From assembly GCF_900109145.1 (NCBI RefSeq), contig NZ_FNYY01000013.1:1-64000 (forward strand): a stretch of 64,000 nucleotides of DNA, written 5' to 3'. This document shows, piece after piece, positions 33,794-43,226 of the stretch. The notes beneath the pieces were generated by a model, which was not told the origin of the DNA, did no database searches, and saw only the letters and a program-made list of their open reading frames with translations. This stretch comes from Marinovum algicola. GTDB taxonomy: Bacteria > Pseudomonadota > Alphaproteobacteria > Rhodobacterales > Rhodobacteraceae. Every line of letters starts with the position of its first letter. The stretch's first letter is position 1. The translations under genes and the position numbers were made by a program.

Positions 33794-36384
33794 CGGTCGT
33801 CCCCTTTTGGTGTGTTCTCCGCGCAGAGCACGAAATAGGGCTGATTGGAGAGGTCCGCCGTCAAGCCCGGCATTAGGCAAGGCCCCGCAGGCGTCTCAAC
33901 AGAGAAGTAATACTGAAGCTCGAAATCCGACTCCGTGTAGAGGCCAGGGATTGTGGCCATGTAGTCGGCCCCGTCCGGCGTCATCTCGGATTGCAGCCAG
34001 CTTTCAGCCTGGTTCAGTCGGCGATAGTGCAACACCGGCGCGGCGAACCAGTCTGCACGCCGGGCCAGTCGCAATTTCACGGGGGCACCGGGCACGAAGG
34101 CCGACGGCGGAGCGTGGCCCGCCGCTGCGGTTTGCATCCTGCCGCCCTGCGCGATCAGGGCCTTGACCCGCGCAAGCGTGTCGGCATCCGCAGACAGCGG
34201 CAGGCGGGTGTCGACGTGCCAAGCTTCGATGTCGTTAAGGTCGCGCACCATCGCCTGCACGCGGTCGGCCCAATTGCCCTGAAGCCAGGTGAACGGCCCG
34301 CAAGACAGATTTCTCTGGTAGATTTTCGTGCCGGTGTCTGCGGCGGATTTCCAATGTTCGATGGCCGCCGCATATTGGCGCTTGGCGGCTCTGAAAAGCT
34401 CTGGGTCGCCGGTCTTGAGGTAGATTTCCCACGAACAACCGGCGCGAAACTTGGCAGCAAAGAACCGGGCAATGCCGGCAAGGATGCGCACATCCGCCAG
34501 AATCCGGCGCGTTTCGGGGAGGTCTGCACCATTCCGGGCTTCGGCGGCCTTTGCGGCCGCCAGCCCTGTTTCGGCCCGCGCGTCAAGCCATCCGGCCACG
34601 TCCAGCGGGGTGTAGCGGTGGCTTTGCCGGTCTGCCAGCGCCTCAGTGGCGTATTGTGCCGGATTGGCAAAGAGTTGCGGGTCAAAGGTCGGCGCATTGC
34701 CGAACCGGCCCGGTTGGTCGAAGTCATCGCCGTAGGGCAATTGGCCGGGAGGGTTGATCAGCGAAAGATTGTCGTAAATCTCGGGCCAGTAATAGTGATT
34801 GCAGGCCGAGGGCCCATAGGCCTGGGTCACGATGTTCAGCACACCGCCAATCCCGGTCAGGGCCTTGGCCACATCGTCAGCGGCGTCACCGCAGCGGGAG
34901 TCGAGCAGGCGCAGAAGTTCCGGCCCTTCCGCCGCCGCGTCATGCAACTGGCGCCCCCAGATGCGATAGAAAATCTCGTGTTTTTGCCAGTCAAATTTCG
35001 GTATCAGCGCCCCATCGGTATAATTGAAACGCCCGCCGGGCTGGCCGCTACCCATCCGCCCCTTGTAAGACAGCGGTTCGCAAATCTCGACGCCGGTGGC
35101 ACCGGCGATTGTCGACAGCTGGCCATAGCCCCCGGCGATGTCAGGATCGCCCCAGAGCAGGATGCGCTGTGTGCCCGGCCAGATGCGGAACGACACCGAA
35201 TAATCACGCGCTCGCGACAGAAGATCGCCATAGCTGTAACGCAGGAACCGGCGACTGCCTTCGCTGAAACTCATCGCGCTCGGCACGTCGCCTGCGGGTG
35301 GGCTTTCCTCGCGGCGGATCGCCGCTTGATGGTAGGGCAGGCCCATATGTTCGGCCAGATACTTGGGCGAAATGTTCACCGGCAATCCGCTGCGGATCGC
35401 GGTGTCGATCAATTTCGGTTCCACGCCCTTGGCATGCAGATCAACCTCGATCGGCCGACCGGTTCTGGCGATGCCCTGAAACACCACCGACCAGAAGTCA
35501 TAGGACGCCTCAGGCACCCCGCCTTCGATGTGCACCCGAAGCGTGACACCGCGGATCTGGGGAACCGCCACCAGCAGAGCATGCAGCGCGTCGCGGCAAT
35601 AGGCGGCGTGGTTGTCGGGTGTGATGCCGTTGATGGTGTAATTGGCCCTCGGCGTGTCATCAAAATCATAACCGTGGGTCCAGAGGCCGAGGTGAAATTC
35701 CAGCCCGCGCCGCTCTGCTTCACGGCCAATGAATTGCAGCGTTTCAAGGTTGTCCGCGCGTTCGTCATCTGACAGCTCGCGGACGCGGACATCGTGGCCC
35801 TCCGGCGCGACGAGGAAGGGATAGGCGAAATGCAGGTAGACGTCCGTCAGGTACCCGTTTTGATACGGATAATTGTATGGCATCCCAAAGGTCAGCGCGA
35901 CACGGTTGAAACGGTTGGTGGCCAACATGTCGAGATACCGCCGCCAGCCTTCGCGATCGTGAAACCAGCCCTTGTCCTCGATCTCGCTTGAAAAACACCG
36001 CGACACGCTGCGCAGTCGGGCCTTTGGGCTGCGGACCATCGGGGTGACAAAGTCTTTCGCCGTCACTGCCGCGCCATGGGCAAGCCGGTCGGCAAGTTCA
36101 AGCAGGCCATACACCACGCCGCGGGTCGTGGTGCCCCAGACCAGCAGCTCTGGCGCGTCCTTGTGGCATGCAATGACGAAGCTGTCGTCGCCTTCCGGCA
36201 GGTGGACGTCATCCAAGCCGTGCCAGATGCCGGGCTTGGGCGACGTGGTCAATCCGACAACAATCCGCGGGCCGTGCTCTGTCGCGCCGGATTCCGCGTG
36301 GGCCTGTGCCAGCTTGCCCGCGGCCCATTGGATTGCGACGTCGCCGGGCGCTGCGTCGAGGTTCACGAAATGCGGCCTGTCCAT
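33790..36384 (-). CDS. Large glycoside-hydrolase-like protein with GH67/GH20-type N-terminal domain
   Basis: An 864-residue protein without signal peptide. The ATG at 36384 follows GGAGG by 9 bases; a longer open reading to 36459 looks non-coding. The first 130 residues resemble the non-catalytic alpha/beta domain preceding alpha-glucuronidase and hexosaminidase barrels (PRIVVGL, WGTTTRGVVYGLLELADRL). The middle forms a TIM-barrel-like region (RFNRVALTFGMPYNYPYQNGYLTD, LEFHLGLWTHGYDFDD, HIEGGVPEASYDFWSVV) with acidic residues on strand ends. The C-terminal part (from about 600) is helical, then beta-rich. I could not match a characterised family; an exo-acting enzyme on a uronate- or acid-containing oligosaccharide imported by the divergent ABC system is plausible. 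Confidence 0.65.
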   Translation of the reverse strand: MDRPHFVNLDAAPGDVAIQWAAGKLAQAHAESGATEHGPRIVVGLTTSPKPGIWHGLDDVHLPEGDDSFVIACHKDAPELLVWGTTTRGVVYGLLELADRLAHGAAVTAKDFVTPMVRSPKARLRSVSRCFSSEIEDKGWFHDREGWRRYLDMLATNRFNRVALTFGMPYNYPYQNGYLTDVYLHFAYPFLVAPEGHDVRVRELSDDERADNLETLQFIGREAERRGLEFHLGLWTHGYDFDDTPRANYTINGITPDNHAAYCRDALHALLVAVPQIRGVTLRVHIEGGVPEASYDFWSVVFQGIARTGRPIEVDLHAKGVEPKLIDTAIRSGLPVNISPKYLAEHMGLPYHQAAIRREESPPAGDVPSAMSFSEGSRRFLRYSYGDLLSRARDYSVSFRIWPGTQRILLWGDPDIAGGYGQLSTIAGATGVEICEPLSYKGRMGSGQPGGRFNYTDGALIPKFDWQKHEIFYRIWGRQLHDAAAEGPELLRLLDSRCGDAADDVAKALTGIGGVLNIVTQAYGPSACNHYYWPEIYDNLSLINPPGQLPYGDDFDQPGRFGNAPTFDPQLFANPAQYATEALADRQSHRYTPLDVAGWLDARAETGLAAAKAAEARNGADLPETRRILADVRILAGIARFFAAKFRAGCSWEIYLKTGDPELFRAAKRQYAAAIEHWKSAADTGTKIYQRNLSCGPFTWLQGNWADRVQAMVRDLNDIEAWHVDTRLPLSADADTLARVKALIAQGGRMQTAAAGHAPPSAFVPGAPVKLRLARRADWFAAPVLHYRRLNQAESWLQSEMTPDGADYMATIPGLYTESDFELQYYFSVETPAGPCLMPGLTADLSNQPYFVLCAENTPKGDDR

Positions 36385-36765
36385 CGGGGGCGACCTCCAG
36401 ATTATTTCCTTGGCAACCGCCCGAAATTGGTACGGCCCACTTTGCATATATTGGTACATATCACCGTGTCAATTGGCTGAATGCGTTGTGAGTTTTCGCG
36501 GATTGTGACCCACTCAATTTTCAGAAAATTCGACACGGCTTCCTGGAATTTGCATAATGTGTTGTGTTTAAAGTAAAAAAAGAACATCCGCAAGCAGGGC
36601 TGGGCGCTCGATGTCGCCTGAGTGGCTAGCCCAATTTCTCGATTTGGGTCTAAATCGGTACAGAGTTGTTGACTTTTGGCGGATTCGCGGGGATCGTGCA
36701 CATGCCGGACGCCGTGGAGGGAGGATTCCCGCGGGCGGTGGGGCAGGACTTCATGGGAGGAAATT
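36385..36765. promoter_or_regulatory. Divergent control region with three ATYGGTAC sites
   Basis: This 381-bp gap separates the leftward glycosidase operon from the rightward ABC operon. ATTGGTAC occurs at 36426-36433 and 36450-36457, 24 bp apart in direct orientation, and ATCGGTAC at 36654-36661 on the transporter side. The middle (36500-36600) is AT-rich compared with the flanks, as expected for promoters. The TTGGT core resembles half sites recognised by FadR-type GntR regulators, and such a gene lies in the left operon. A GGGAGG (36755-36760) serves as the ribosome-binding site of the sugar-binding protein. Confidence 0.55.
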
Positions 36766-38025
36766 ATGACAACACATATTCGACTAGGTCTCTATGGCGC
36801 CGCTGCCTTGGCCGTTGCGACAACCACGACGATGGCACAGGACGCGCCGTCCATTGAACTTCTTCACTGGTGGGACGGGGCTTCGGGGGAAGCCGTGCAA
36901 ACCATGCGCGGCCTTTTCGAAGAGAAGGGCGGCACCTGGAAAGACACGACAGTCTCGGGCGAGGGCGCATCGGCGATGGCGACCTTGCGGGCACGGGCGC
37001 TGGCCGGGAATCCACCGGGCGCCGTCGTTCTGAAGGGGCCCGACATCCAGGAATGGGGCTCGCATGGCTTTCTGCGTGACATCAACGCGATTGCAGAGAC
37101 AGAGGGCTGGAACGATCTGCTGGCCCCGACGATCCAAGGCGCGATGCAGTACGATGGCGCTTATGTCGCCTTTCCGGTCACGGTCCACCGCAACAACTGG
37201 ATGTACACAAGCGTCAAGGCGCTGGATGCCGTGGGGGCAGAGCCGCCAACCACTTGGGAGGAATTCAACGCCGTCGCCACGAAGATGCAGGACGCGGGCA
37301 TCATCCCCGTCGCGCTTGGCGGGCAGAAGTGGCAAGAGATCACCTTGTTCGAGGCGGTCGGCCTTGGCATGGGGGTCGATTGGTATCGCGATGCCTTTGT
37401 CAATCTCGACGACACGGCCCTGAATGCGCCCGAGATGCAGGCGACGCTGGAGCAACTGCGCACCATGATGGGCTGGGTCGATTCAGCCTCGCCGGGACGC
37501 GACTATGAACAGACGGCAGCGATGATGCTGGCCGGTGAGGCTGGTTTTCAGTTCATGGGCGATTGGGAACTTGGCGCCCTGGCCCAACAGGATGCCGAAG
37601 TGGGAGTCGATTTCCTGTGTCTGGTGACGCCGAACAATCAGGGTGATCCGGCATTCCTGCTGAACGCGGATTCCATCGCCCTGTTCAACACCGAGGACGC
37701 CAACGAACTGGCCGGGCAAGAAAGCTTTGCACGGATCGGCATGTCAGAGACGTTCCAGACCGCGTTCAACAAGGTCAAGGGATCGATCCCGCCGCGCAGT
37801 GACATCGACCTTGCGGATTTCCACACGTGCCAGCAGAAATCGGCAGAAGATCTGGTGGCGGCCAGCGACGCAGGCAACGTGGTGCTGAGCATGGGCCATT
37901 CCATGGCGGTGCCGGGCAATGTGCGCGGGGCGATCATGGATGCGGTCAGCGAATACATGAACACCGACATGTCGCCCGATGACGGCGCCGAAGCGATCCG
38001 CACAGCGATCGAGATCACGCGCTGA
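36766..38025 (+). CDS. Carbohydrate ABC transporter substrate-binding protein
   Basis: A 419-residue family-1 extracellular solute-binding protein. The signal peptide is MTTHIRLGLYGAAALAVATTTTMAQ, followed by the typical first strand IELLHWWDGASGEAVQTMRGLFEEKGG. Other family features are GNPPGAVVLKGPDIQEW, VTVHRNNWMYTSVKALDAVG and GFQFMGDWELGAL. The ATG at 36766 was chosen over an upstream one because of its GGGAGG. It probably binds a sugar or oligosaccharide in the periplasm for the two permeases downstream, from which it is separated by a strong stem-loop. Confidence 0.9.
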   Translation: MTTHIRLGLYGAAALAVATTTTMAQDAPSIELLHWWDGASGEAVQTMRGLFEEKGGTWKDTTVSGEGASAMATLRARALAGNPPGAVVLKGPDIQEWGSHGFLRDINAIAETEGWNDLLAPTIQGAMQYDGAYVAFPVTVHRNNWMYTSVKALDAVGAEPPTTWEEFNAVATKMQDAGIIPVALGGQKWQEITLFEAVGLGMGVDWYRDAFVNLDDTALNAPEMQATLEQLRTMMGWVDSASPGRDYEQTAAMMLAGEAGFQFMGDWELGALAQQDAEVGVDFLCLVTPNNQGDPAFLLNADSIALFNTEDANELAGQESFARIGMSETFQTAFNKVKGSIPPRSDIDLADFHTCQQKSAEDLVAASDAGNVVLSMGHSMAVPGNVRGAIMDAVSEYMNTDMSPDDGAEAIRTAIEITR

Positions 38026-38036
38026 TACAATGCGGG

Positions 38037-38065
38037 GCCTGCCGACAGCGCATCTGTCGGCAGGC
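38037..38065 (+). terminator. Strong intercistronic stem-loop after the sugar-binding protein
   Basis: GCCTGCCGACAG (38037-38048) pairs perfectly with CTGTCGGCAGGC (38054-38065) over 12 bp with the 5-base loop CGCAT. No T run follows, so it is more likely an mRNA-stabilising or partially attenuating element that lets the binding protein be made in excess of the permeases than a full terminator. Confidence 0.8.
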
Positions 38066-38115
38066 TCCATAATGCACTGCACCGGGCGCATTGCCGCGGT
38101 GACGAAGGTACAAAA

Positions 38116-39051
38116 ATGACATTTTCAACGTCCGAGCAGGCCGCCGCGCCGCGCCGCAGGCCCCGCCTTGACAGCCGGGTGACGGAGAGGCTGGTCATCG
38201 GCCTGTCGCTGACCCCAGCTTTCATCATCACGCTGATCGGCACCTTCATCTTTCTGGGATGGACGGTTCTCATGTCGATGACCGACAGCACGCTGTTTCC
38301 CTCAACCGATTTCGTCGGGCTCGAAGGATACTGGCAAATCTGGAAATATCCGCGCTGGCAGGTCGCCGCCGGCAACCTGTTCACCTTCGGGCCGATCTAT
38401 ATGCTGGTCTGCGGAGTCATCGGCATCGGCATGGCCATTGCGATTGATCAGAACGTGCGCGGCGAAAACATCTTTCGCGCCATCTATCTCTATCCGATGG
38501 CGGTGTCCTTTGTCGTGGCCGGGACGATCTGGCGCTGGATTCTCAATCCCGGCACCGGCGTCGAGGCGCTGGTGCAGGGCATGGGGTTCGAAAGCTTCGT
38601 GTTCGACTGGATCACCCGCAAGGACCGGGCGATATATACGGTCATCATCGCCCAGGTGTGGCAGCATGCCGGGTTCGTCATGGCGCTGGTACTGGCCGGG
38701 CTGCGGACTGTGAACCGCGACATCATCAATGCGGCGATGATCGACGGCGCACCCACACATACGATCTATCGCCGGGTCATCCTGCCATCGATCGCGCCGA
38801 TTTTCGTCGCCGTCTTCTTCATCCTCTCGCAATGGGCGCTCAAGACCTATGACATCATCCTTGCCCTGACGGGGGGCGGGCCGGGCATTGCCACAGATGT
38901 GCCGTCGATCTTTGTCCGCGACATGATGTTCAACCGTGGTGAAATCGCTCTGGCCAGCGTGGCCTCGGTCTACATGCTGCTGCTGCTGTTCACATTGATG
39001 GCAATCTACAAATCCTATCAGGTCATCGCCCGCCGGAGGACCAAGCAATGA
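38116..39051 (+). CDS. Sugar ABC transporter permease (MalF-like)
   Basis: Inner-membrane permease, 311 residues, six helices starting with LVIGLSLTPAFIITLIGTFIFLGWTVLMSM. The coupling (EAA) loop is INAAMIDGAPTHTIYRRVILPSIAPIF near 230-257, where the ATPase docks. It partners with the next permease, overlapping it by ATGA. Family call is clear; sugar specificity is unknown. Confidence 0.9.
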   Translation: MTFSTSEQAAAPRRRPRLDSRVTERLVIGLSLTPAFIITLIGTFIFLGWTVLMSMTDSTLFPSTDFVGLEGYWQIWKYPRWQVAAGNLFTFGPIYMLVCGVIGIGMAIAIDQNVRGENIFRAIYLYPMAVSFVVAGTIWRWILNPGTGVEALVQGMGFESFVFDWITRKDRAIYTVIIAQVWQHAGFVMALVLAGLRTVNRDIINAAMIDGAPTHTIYRRVILPSIAPIFVAVFFILSQWALKTYDIILALTGGGPGIATDVPSIFVRDMMFNRGEIALASVASVYMLLLLFTLMAIYKSYQVIARRRTKQ

Positions 39052-39941
39052 GCGATTCATCCGCGGCAACCGCCGCCGTCTCAGATGGCACCCTTGGCGA
39101 AGTGATGGGGCGGCTCGTGCTTTATGCGCTGCTGGTCCTGCTCGGGGTCTATTTCATCCTGCCGCTCGCCATCGTGGTCATCACGTCGCTGCGCGAACAG
39201 GGCGAAATCCTGCGCAATGGCGTGCTGTCCTGGCCCGAAGAAGTCTCGGCCCGTGCCTGGCGCGAGGCGATGTTCAACAGCTGCGTCGGCACCGACTGTC
39301 GCGGCATGGCGCCGTATTTCTGGAATTCGGTCAAGATGGTCGTGCCCGCCACCGCCACCTCGACCATTCTGGGCGCGATCACCGGATATGCGCTGACCAA
39401 GTTCAAGTTTCCCGGGTCCGAGTTCTTTTTCGCCGCAACGATCTTTGGCATCTTCCTTCCGGCGCAATTGTTCCTGCTGCCGACGGCGCAGATGCTGGGC
39501 TGGCTAGGGGCCACGAATATCTGGGGTCTGGTGATCATTCACAACCTCTATGGTCTGGCCTTCACCACGCTGTTTTTCCGCAACTATTACGTGCAGATCC
39601 CCGATGAAATCGTGGCGGCTGCGCGGATCGACGGGGCCGGGTTCTTTGCCATCTTCCGGCGGATTGTCCTGCCGCTGTCGCCGCCGATCATCGTGGTCGT
39701 CGTGATCTGGCAGTTCACCCACATCTGGAATGAATTCCTCTATGGCGCGACGTTCACCACCGGAACCGATCTGCCGATCACCGCGGCGCTTTATGCGGTG
39801 ACCGGCCCCAAGGGGGGGATCCGCGACTACGGCGTGGAGGCCGCCGCTGTAATCATCGCCGCTCTGCCAACGTTGCTGGTTTATGTCGCGGCCGGGAAAT
39901 ACTTTGTCCGCGGCCTGACCGCCGGCTCTCTGAAAGGTTGA
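39048..39941 (+). CDS. Sugar ABC transporter permease (MalG-like)
   Basis: A 297-residue second permease with six helices (LYALLVLLGVYFILPLAIVVITSL first) and the EAA loop EIVAAARIDGAGFFAIFRRIVLPLSPPI near 188-215. An extra segment with two cysteines (FNSCVGTDCRGMAPYF, about 80-95) lies in the first periplasmic loop, a mild peculiarity. It starts in ATGA overlap with the first permease, and the ATPase follows 3 bp after its stop. Confidence 0.9.
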   Translation: MSDSSAATAAVSDGTLGEVMGRLVLYALLVLLGVYFILPLAIVVITSLREQGEILRNGVLSWPEEVSARAWREAMFNSCVGTDCRGMAPYFWNSVKMVVPATATSTILGAITGYALTKFKFPGSEFFFAATIFGIFLPAQLFLLPTAQMLGWLGATNIWGLVIIHNLYGLAFTTLFFRNYYVQIPDEIVAAARIDGAGFFAIFRRIVLPLSPPIIVVVVIWQFTHIWNEFLYGATFTTGTDLPITAALYAVTGPKGGIRDYGVEAAAVIIAALPTLLVYVAAGKYFVRGLTAGSLKG

Positions 39942-39944
39942 AGA

Positions 39945-41069
39945 ATGGCCACCATTGACATCAAATCCGTCGAAAAATCCTTTGGCGCGCTGAAGGTTCT
40001 GAAGAGCCTCGACATTCATGTTCAGGATGGCGAACTGCTGGTGCTTGTCGGCCCCTCGGGCTGTGGCAAATCCACGCTTCTGTCGATGATTGCCGGGCTG
40101 AGCGACGTGTCAAAGGGCAACCTGCTGATTGACGGGGACGACGTGACCCGCAGCCACCCCAGGGACCGTGACATTGCGATGGTGTTCCAGACCTATGCGC
40201 TTTATCCGACAATGACAGTGCGGCAGAACATCAGCTTCGGGCTGGAAATGCGCCGCGTGCCAAAGGCAGAGCGCACCCGCGCGGTCGAGGATGTGGCGGC
40301 GCTTCTTCAGATCACGCATCTGCTGGACCGCAAGCCGTCGCAACTGTCGGGCGGCCAACGCCAGCGCGTCGCCATGGGCCGCGCGCTGGTGCGCGACCCC
40401 AAGGTGTTCCTGCTGGATGAGCCGCTCTCGAACCTTGATGCAAAACTGCGTGTCGAGATGCGGACCGAGATCAAGAAGCTGCATGAACGGCTTGGCAAGA
40501 CGATGATCTATGTCACCCATGATCAGATCGAGGCGATGACCTTGGCCACCCGGATCGCCGTCATGAAAGACGGCGAAATCCAGCAGTTGGACGTGCCGCG
40601 CGTGATCTACGATGAACCCGCCAACATGTTTGTCGCCTCGTTCATCGGCTCGCCCGAGATCAACTTCATTCCCTGCGATGTCATCTCTTCCGCGCAGGGG
40701 GTGACGCTGCAAACCGAGGGCCCATTGTCTGAAACCGTCGATACCATGGGCGCACTGGCCGACGCCGTCCCCGGCGACGGCGTGATGCTGGGCATCCGGC
40801 CCGAGGATGTGCGGCTGGTGACCGCCTCAGACCCGAAGCGCCGGGGCGAGTTCGCGCTGCCGCTGCGGATCGAGGTGATCGAACCGACGGGGGCCGAGGA
40901 TCTGGTGACCCTGTCCTTCGGAGAGCGGACGGTCCAGTGCAAGATGCGCGATGCCGGCCAATGGTCCAGCGGGGACATTGTGACCGCCGCCTTCGATCTG
41001 GAAAAGACCAAGTTCTTTTCGCTTTCATCCGGTGATCGGATCGTGGCCGCGCGGCAGATAGCGGCATAA
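39945..41069 (+). CDS. Sugar ABC transporter ATPase (UgpC/MalK-type)
   Basis: A 374-residue ATPase. Walker A is GPSGCGKST (about 36-44), the signature LSGGQRQRVAMGRALVRDPK (about 133-152), Walker B VFLLDEPLSNLDAKLR (about 153-168) and the switch His in YVTHDQIEA (about 189-197). The C-terminal regulatory TOBE-type domain (about 240-374, MLGIRPEDVRLV) is complete. It energises the sugar importer and follows the MalG-like permease by 3 bp. Confidence 0.92.
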   Translation: MATIDIKSVEKSFGALKVLKSLDIHVQDGELLVLVGPSGCGKSTLLSMIAGLSDVSKGNLLIDGDDVTRSHPRDRDIAMVFQTYALYPTMTVRQNISFGLEMRRVPKAERTRAVEDVAALLQITHLLDRKPSQLSGGQRQRVAMGRALVRDPKVFLLDEPLSNLDAKLRVEMRTEIKKLHERLGKTMIYVTHDQIEAMTLATRIAVMKDGEIQQLDVPRVIYDEPANMFVASFIGSPEINFIPCDVISSAQGVTLQTEGPLSETVDTMGALADAVPGDGVMLGIRPEDVRLVTASDPKRRGEFALPLRIEVIEPTGAEDLVTLSFGERTVQCKMRDAGQWSSGDIVTAAFDLEKTKFFSLSSGDRIVAARQIAA

Positions 41070-41080
41070 GGTGCTGAAAA

Positions 41081-43198
41081 ATGGCAAAGTTACCTCAGGT
41101 GCCTTTTGGTGCCGTCTATTTTCGCAAGTCCAACCCACCGCAACAGGATTGGGAAAGGGATTACAAGACAGCCGCAGAAGACGGGCTGAACGTCTTTCGC
41201 CACTGGTTCATGTGGAGCGCGATCGAGCGTGCGCCGGGCAAGTTCGACTGGGACGATTATGATCGCCAGCTCGATCTTGCCGCCAAGCACGGGATCGTCA
41301 CCATCATTGCCGAACTGTCCCAGACCACGCCGGATTGGGCGGTGCGAAAATTCGCGGATGCACGGCAGGTGCTCTATGACGGGCGGGAGCATCCTTCGAT
41401 CCAGAGCCCTTCGTCCGCTACCGGCGGGTTCAGCCATTCCGGCGGCGGCACCGGCACCCTGACGCTGAACGCGCCAGAGGTTCGCGGGGCGGCGCATAAC
41501 TTCCTCACCACCATGGCCCGGAGGTACAAGGGCCACCCCGCGCTGCTGGGTTATGACGTGTGGAACGAATGCAATTATTCGCCCTACACCGATTACGGCC
41601 CCTATACGGTTGCCGCGTTCCGCGACTGGCTGAAGCGGAAATACGGCACGCTCGATGATCTGGCCCGGGCGTGGCACCGCTACAGCTATGCGGACTGGGA
41701 AGACATCGAGCCGCCGACGCAGTTCATGCCTTATTGCGAATGCCTCGACTGGCTGCGTTTCAAGCAGGACAATCACTACGAGCAAATGCAATTCCGCATC
41801 GATGCGATCCGGGCGGCGGACCCCGATGCGATGATCGTCGCGCATGGCACCGCGGGTTCTGTCACGCAGCTGGCCCAACGCGGTTCGGACGATTGGCGCG
41901 CCGCATCCAAGGTGGAAACCTACGGCTATACATGGGTCAGCGCGCGCAAGGGCACGGAGCCGTGGAAAAACTTCTTTGCCGCCGATCTGGTGCGGGGGGC
42001 TGCACGGGGCAAATCCTTTTGGCACGCCGAGCGGCAGGGCGGGCCGTTGTGGATGCAGCCGCAGGTTCTGGGCCGCGACAAGGATGACGGGCGCGTCGCC
42101 ACGCCCGAGGATATCCGCCTGTGGTCACTGTCGTCCTTTGCCGGGGGCGCGCGGGGCATGATGAACCTGCGGTTCCGGCCGCTTCTGGACGGTCCGCTGT
42201 TCGGCGCTTTCGGGTCTTACGACATGGCCGGGCAGCGCACGCCCAGATCCGACATGGCCGCCAGCATCGCACGCTGGGCCAATGCGCAAAAGCAGGCCGA
42301 TCTGATGAAGGCCGCGCCGGTCACCGGTGACATCGGCATTATCATGGCACCGGAAGCTCAGGAATTTGCATTCCTGCTAAACTACAACGGCAAGTTCGAC
42401 ACCTATTCGGCGGCGATGTGGGGGGCCTATCGCGGGTTCTTTGACAACAACATCCAAGCCGACTGGGTTCATATCGACGATATCGAAGGGCGGAACATCC
42501 TCTATTTCCCCTATCCGATCATGCTCTTGCCGGATCAGGTCGAGAAGATCACCAATTGGGTCCGGGCTGGCGGAGTGCTGATTTGCGAAGCCTGTCCGGG
42601 ATACTTCGGACCGGGCGGACGCGCTGGCACGAAGCAGCCGAACCTCGGCCTCGATACGCTTTTCGGGGTTGAAGAGGAGGACGTCGAATTCATGCCCGAC
42701 ATCGCCGACCGCAACAGTATTTTCCATCGGGGGGACGAACTGACCTGCGCGGGTTTCCGGCAGGCGTATCGTGCCACCAGCGGCACGGCGCTGGCCAATT
42801 TCGATACCGGTCAAACCGCGATTGTCGAAAACCGCTTTGGCGCGGGGCGCACGATGTTGATCGGCTCGCACCTGTCGGCAAGCTATCACTACCATCCCAA
42901 TGACGGCCTGCGGACGTTCTTTGGCAACCTGCTGACCTGGGCCGGGCATGAACCCGCGGTGAGCAACAGCAATCCCCGCGTTCAGGCGCGGCTGCACGCC
43001 GACGGCGACCGCTTTTGGCTCTGGCTCGTCAATCCCGAACGCGTGGCGCAAGAGGGGCGCGTGTCCAGCCTGATTGCCGATGTTGGCGGCGCACAGCCGG
43101 AACAAGCCTGGGGCGGCGCAGACAGCCAGTTTTCCCAAGGGCTATACCGTGTGCCCGCGCAGGACGCGTTGGTCGTCGAACTGCCCCCCGCGAAATGA
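41081..43198 (+). CDS. GH42-like beta-galactosidase family glycoside hydrolase
   Basis: A 705-residue retaining glycosidase-like enzyme without signal peptide, presumably cytoplasmic. The N-terminal barrel shows the GH42 opening (FGAVYFRKSNPPQQDWERDYKTAAEDGLNVFRHWFMWSAIE) and the acid/base Glu in GYDVWNECNYSPYT (about 155-168). The probable nucleophile Glu is in SFWHAERQGGPLWMQPQ (about 310-326). A beta-galactosidase trimerisation domain (FDNNIQADWVHIDDIEG, VRAGGVLICEACPGYFG) and a C-terminal beta domain follow. It starts 11 bp after the ATPase, so its substrate is probably delivered by this importer. Sugar specificity within GH42 is varied. Confidence 0.85.
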   Translation: MAKLPQVPFGAVYFRKSNPPQQDWERDYKTAAEDGLNVFRHWFMWSAIERAPGKFDWDDYDRQLDLAAKHGIVTIIAELSQTTPDWAVRKFADARQVLYDGREHPSIQSPSSATGGFSHSGGGTGTLTLNAPEVRGAAHNFLTTMARRYKGHPALLGYDVWNECNYSPYTDYGPYTVAAFRDWLKRKYGTLDDLARAWHRYSYADWEDIEPPTQFMPYCECLDWLRFKQDNHYEQMQFRIDAIRAADPDAMIVAHGTAGSVTQLAQRGSDDWRAASKVETYGYTWVSARKGTEPWKNFFAADLVRGAARGKSFWHAERQGGPLWMQPQVLGRDKDDGRVATPEDIRLWSLSSFAGGARGMMNLRFRPLLDGPLFGAFGSYDMAGQRTPRSDMAASIARWANAQKQADLMKAAPVTGDIGIIMAPEAQEFAFLLNYNGKFDTYSAAMWGAYRGFFDNNIQADWVHIDDIEGRNILYFPYPIMLLPDQVEKITNWVRAGGVLICEACPGYFGPGGRAGTKQPNLGLDTLFGVEEEDVEFMPDIADRNSIFHRGDELTCAGFRQAYRATSGTALANFDTGQTAIVENRFGAGRTMLIGSHLSASYHYHPNDGLRTFFGNLLTWAGHEPAVSNSNPRVQARLHADGDRFWLWLVNPERVAQEGRVSSLIADVGGAQPEQAWGGADSQFSQGLYRVPAQDALVVELPPAK

Positions 43199-43226
43199 CC
43201 GCACTGATCCGAGAAAGGAACACGCC

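Noticed and set aside
33991-35772. 593-codon open frame on the plus strand inside the large glycosidase gene
   Set aside because: Antisense frame with no domain; the minus-strand glycosidase has a good ribosome-binding site and coupled neighbours.
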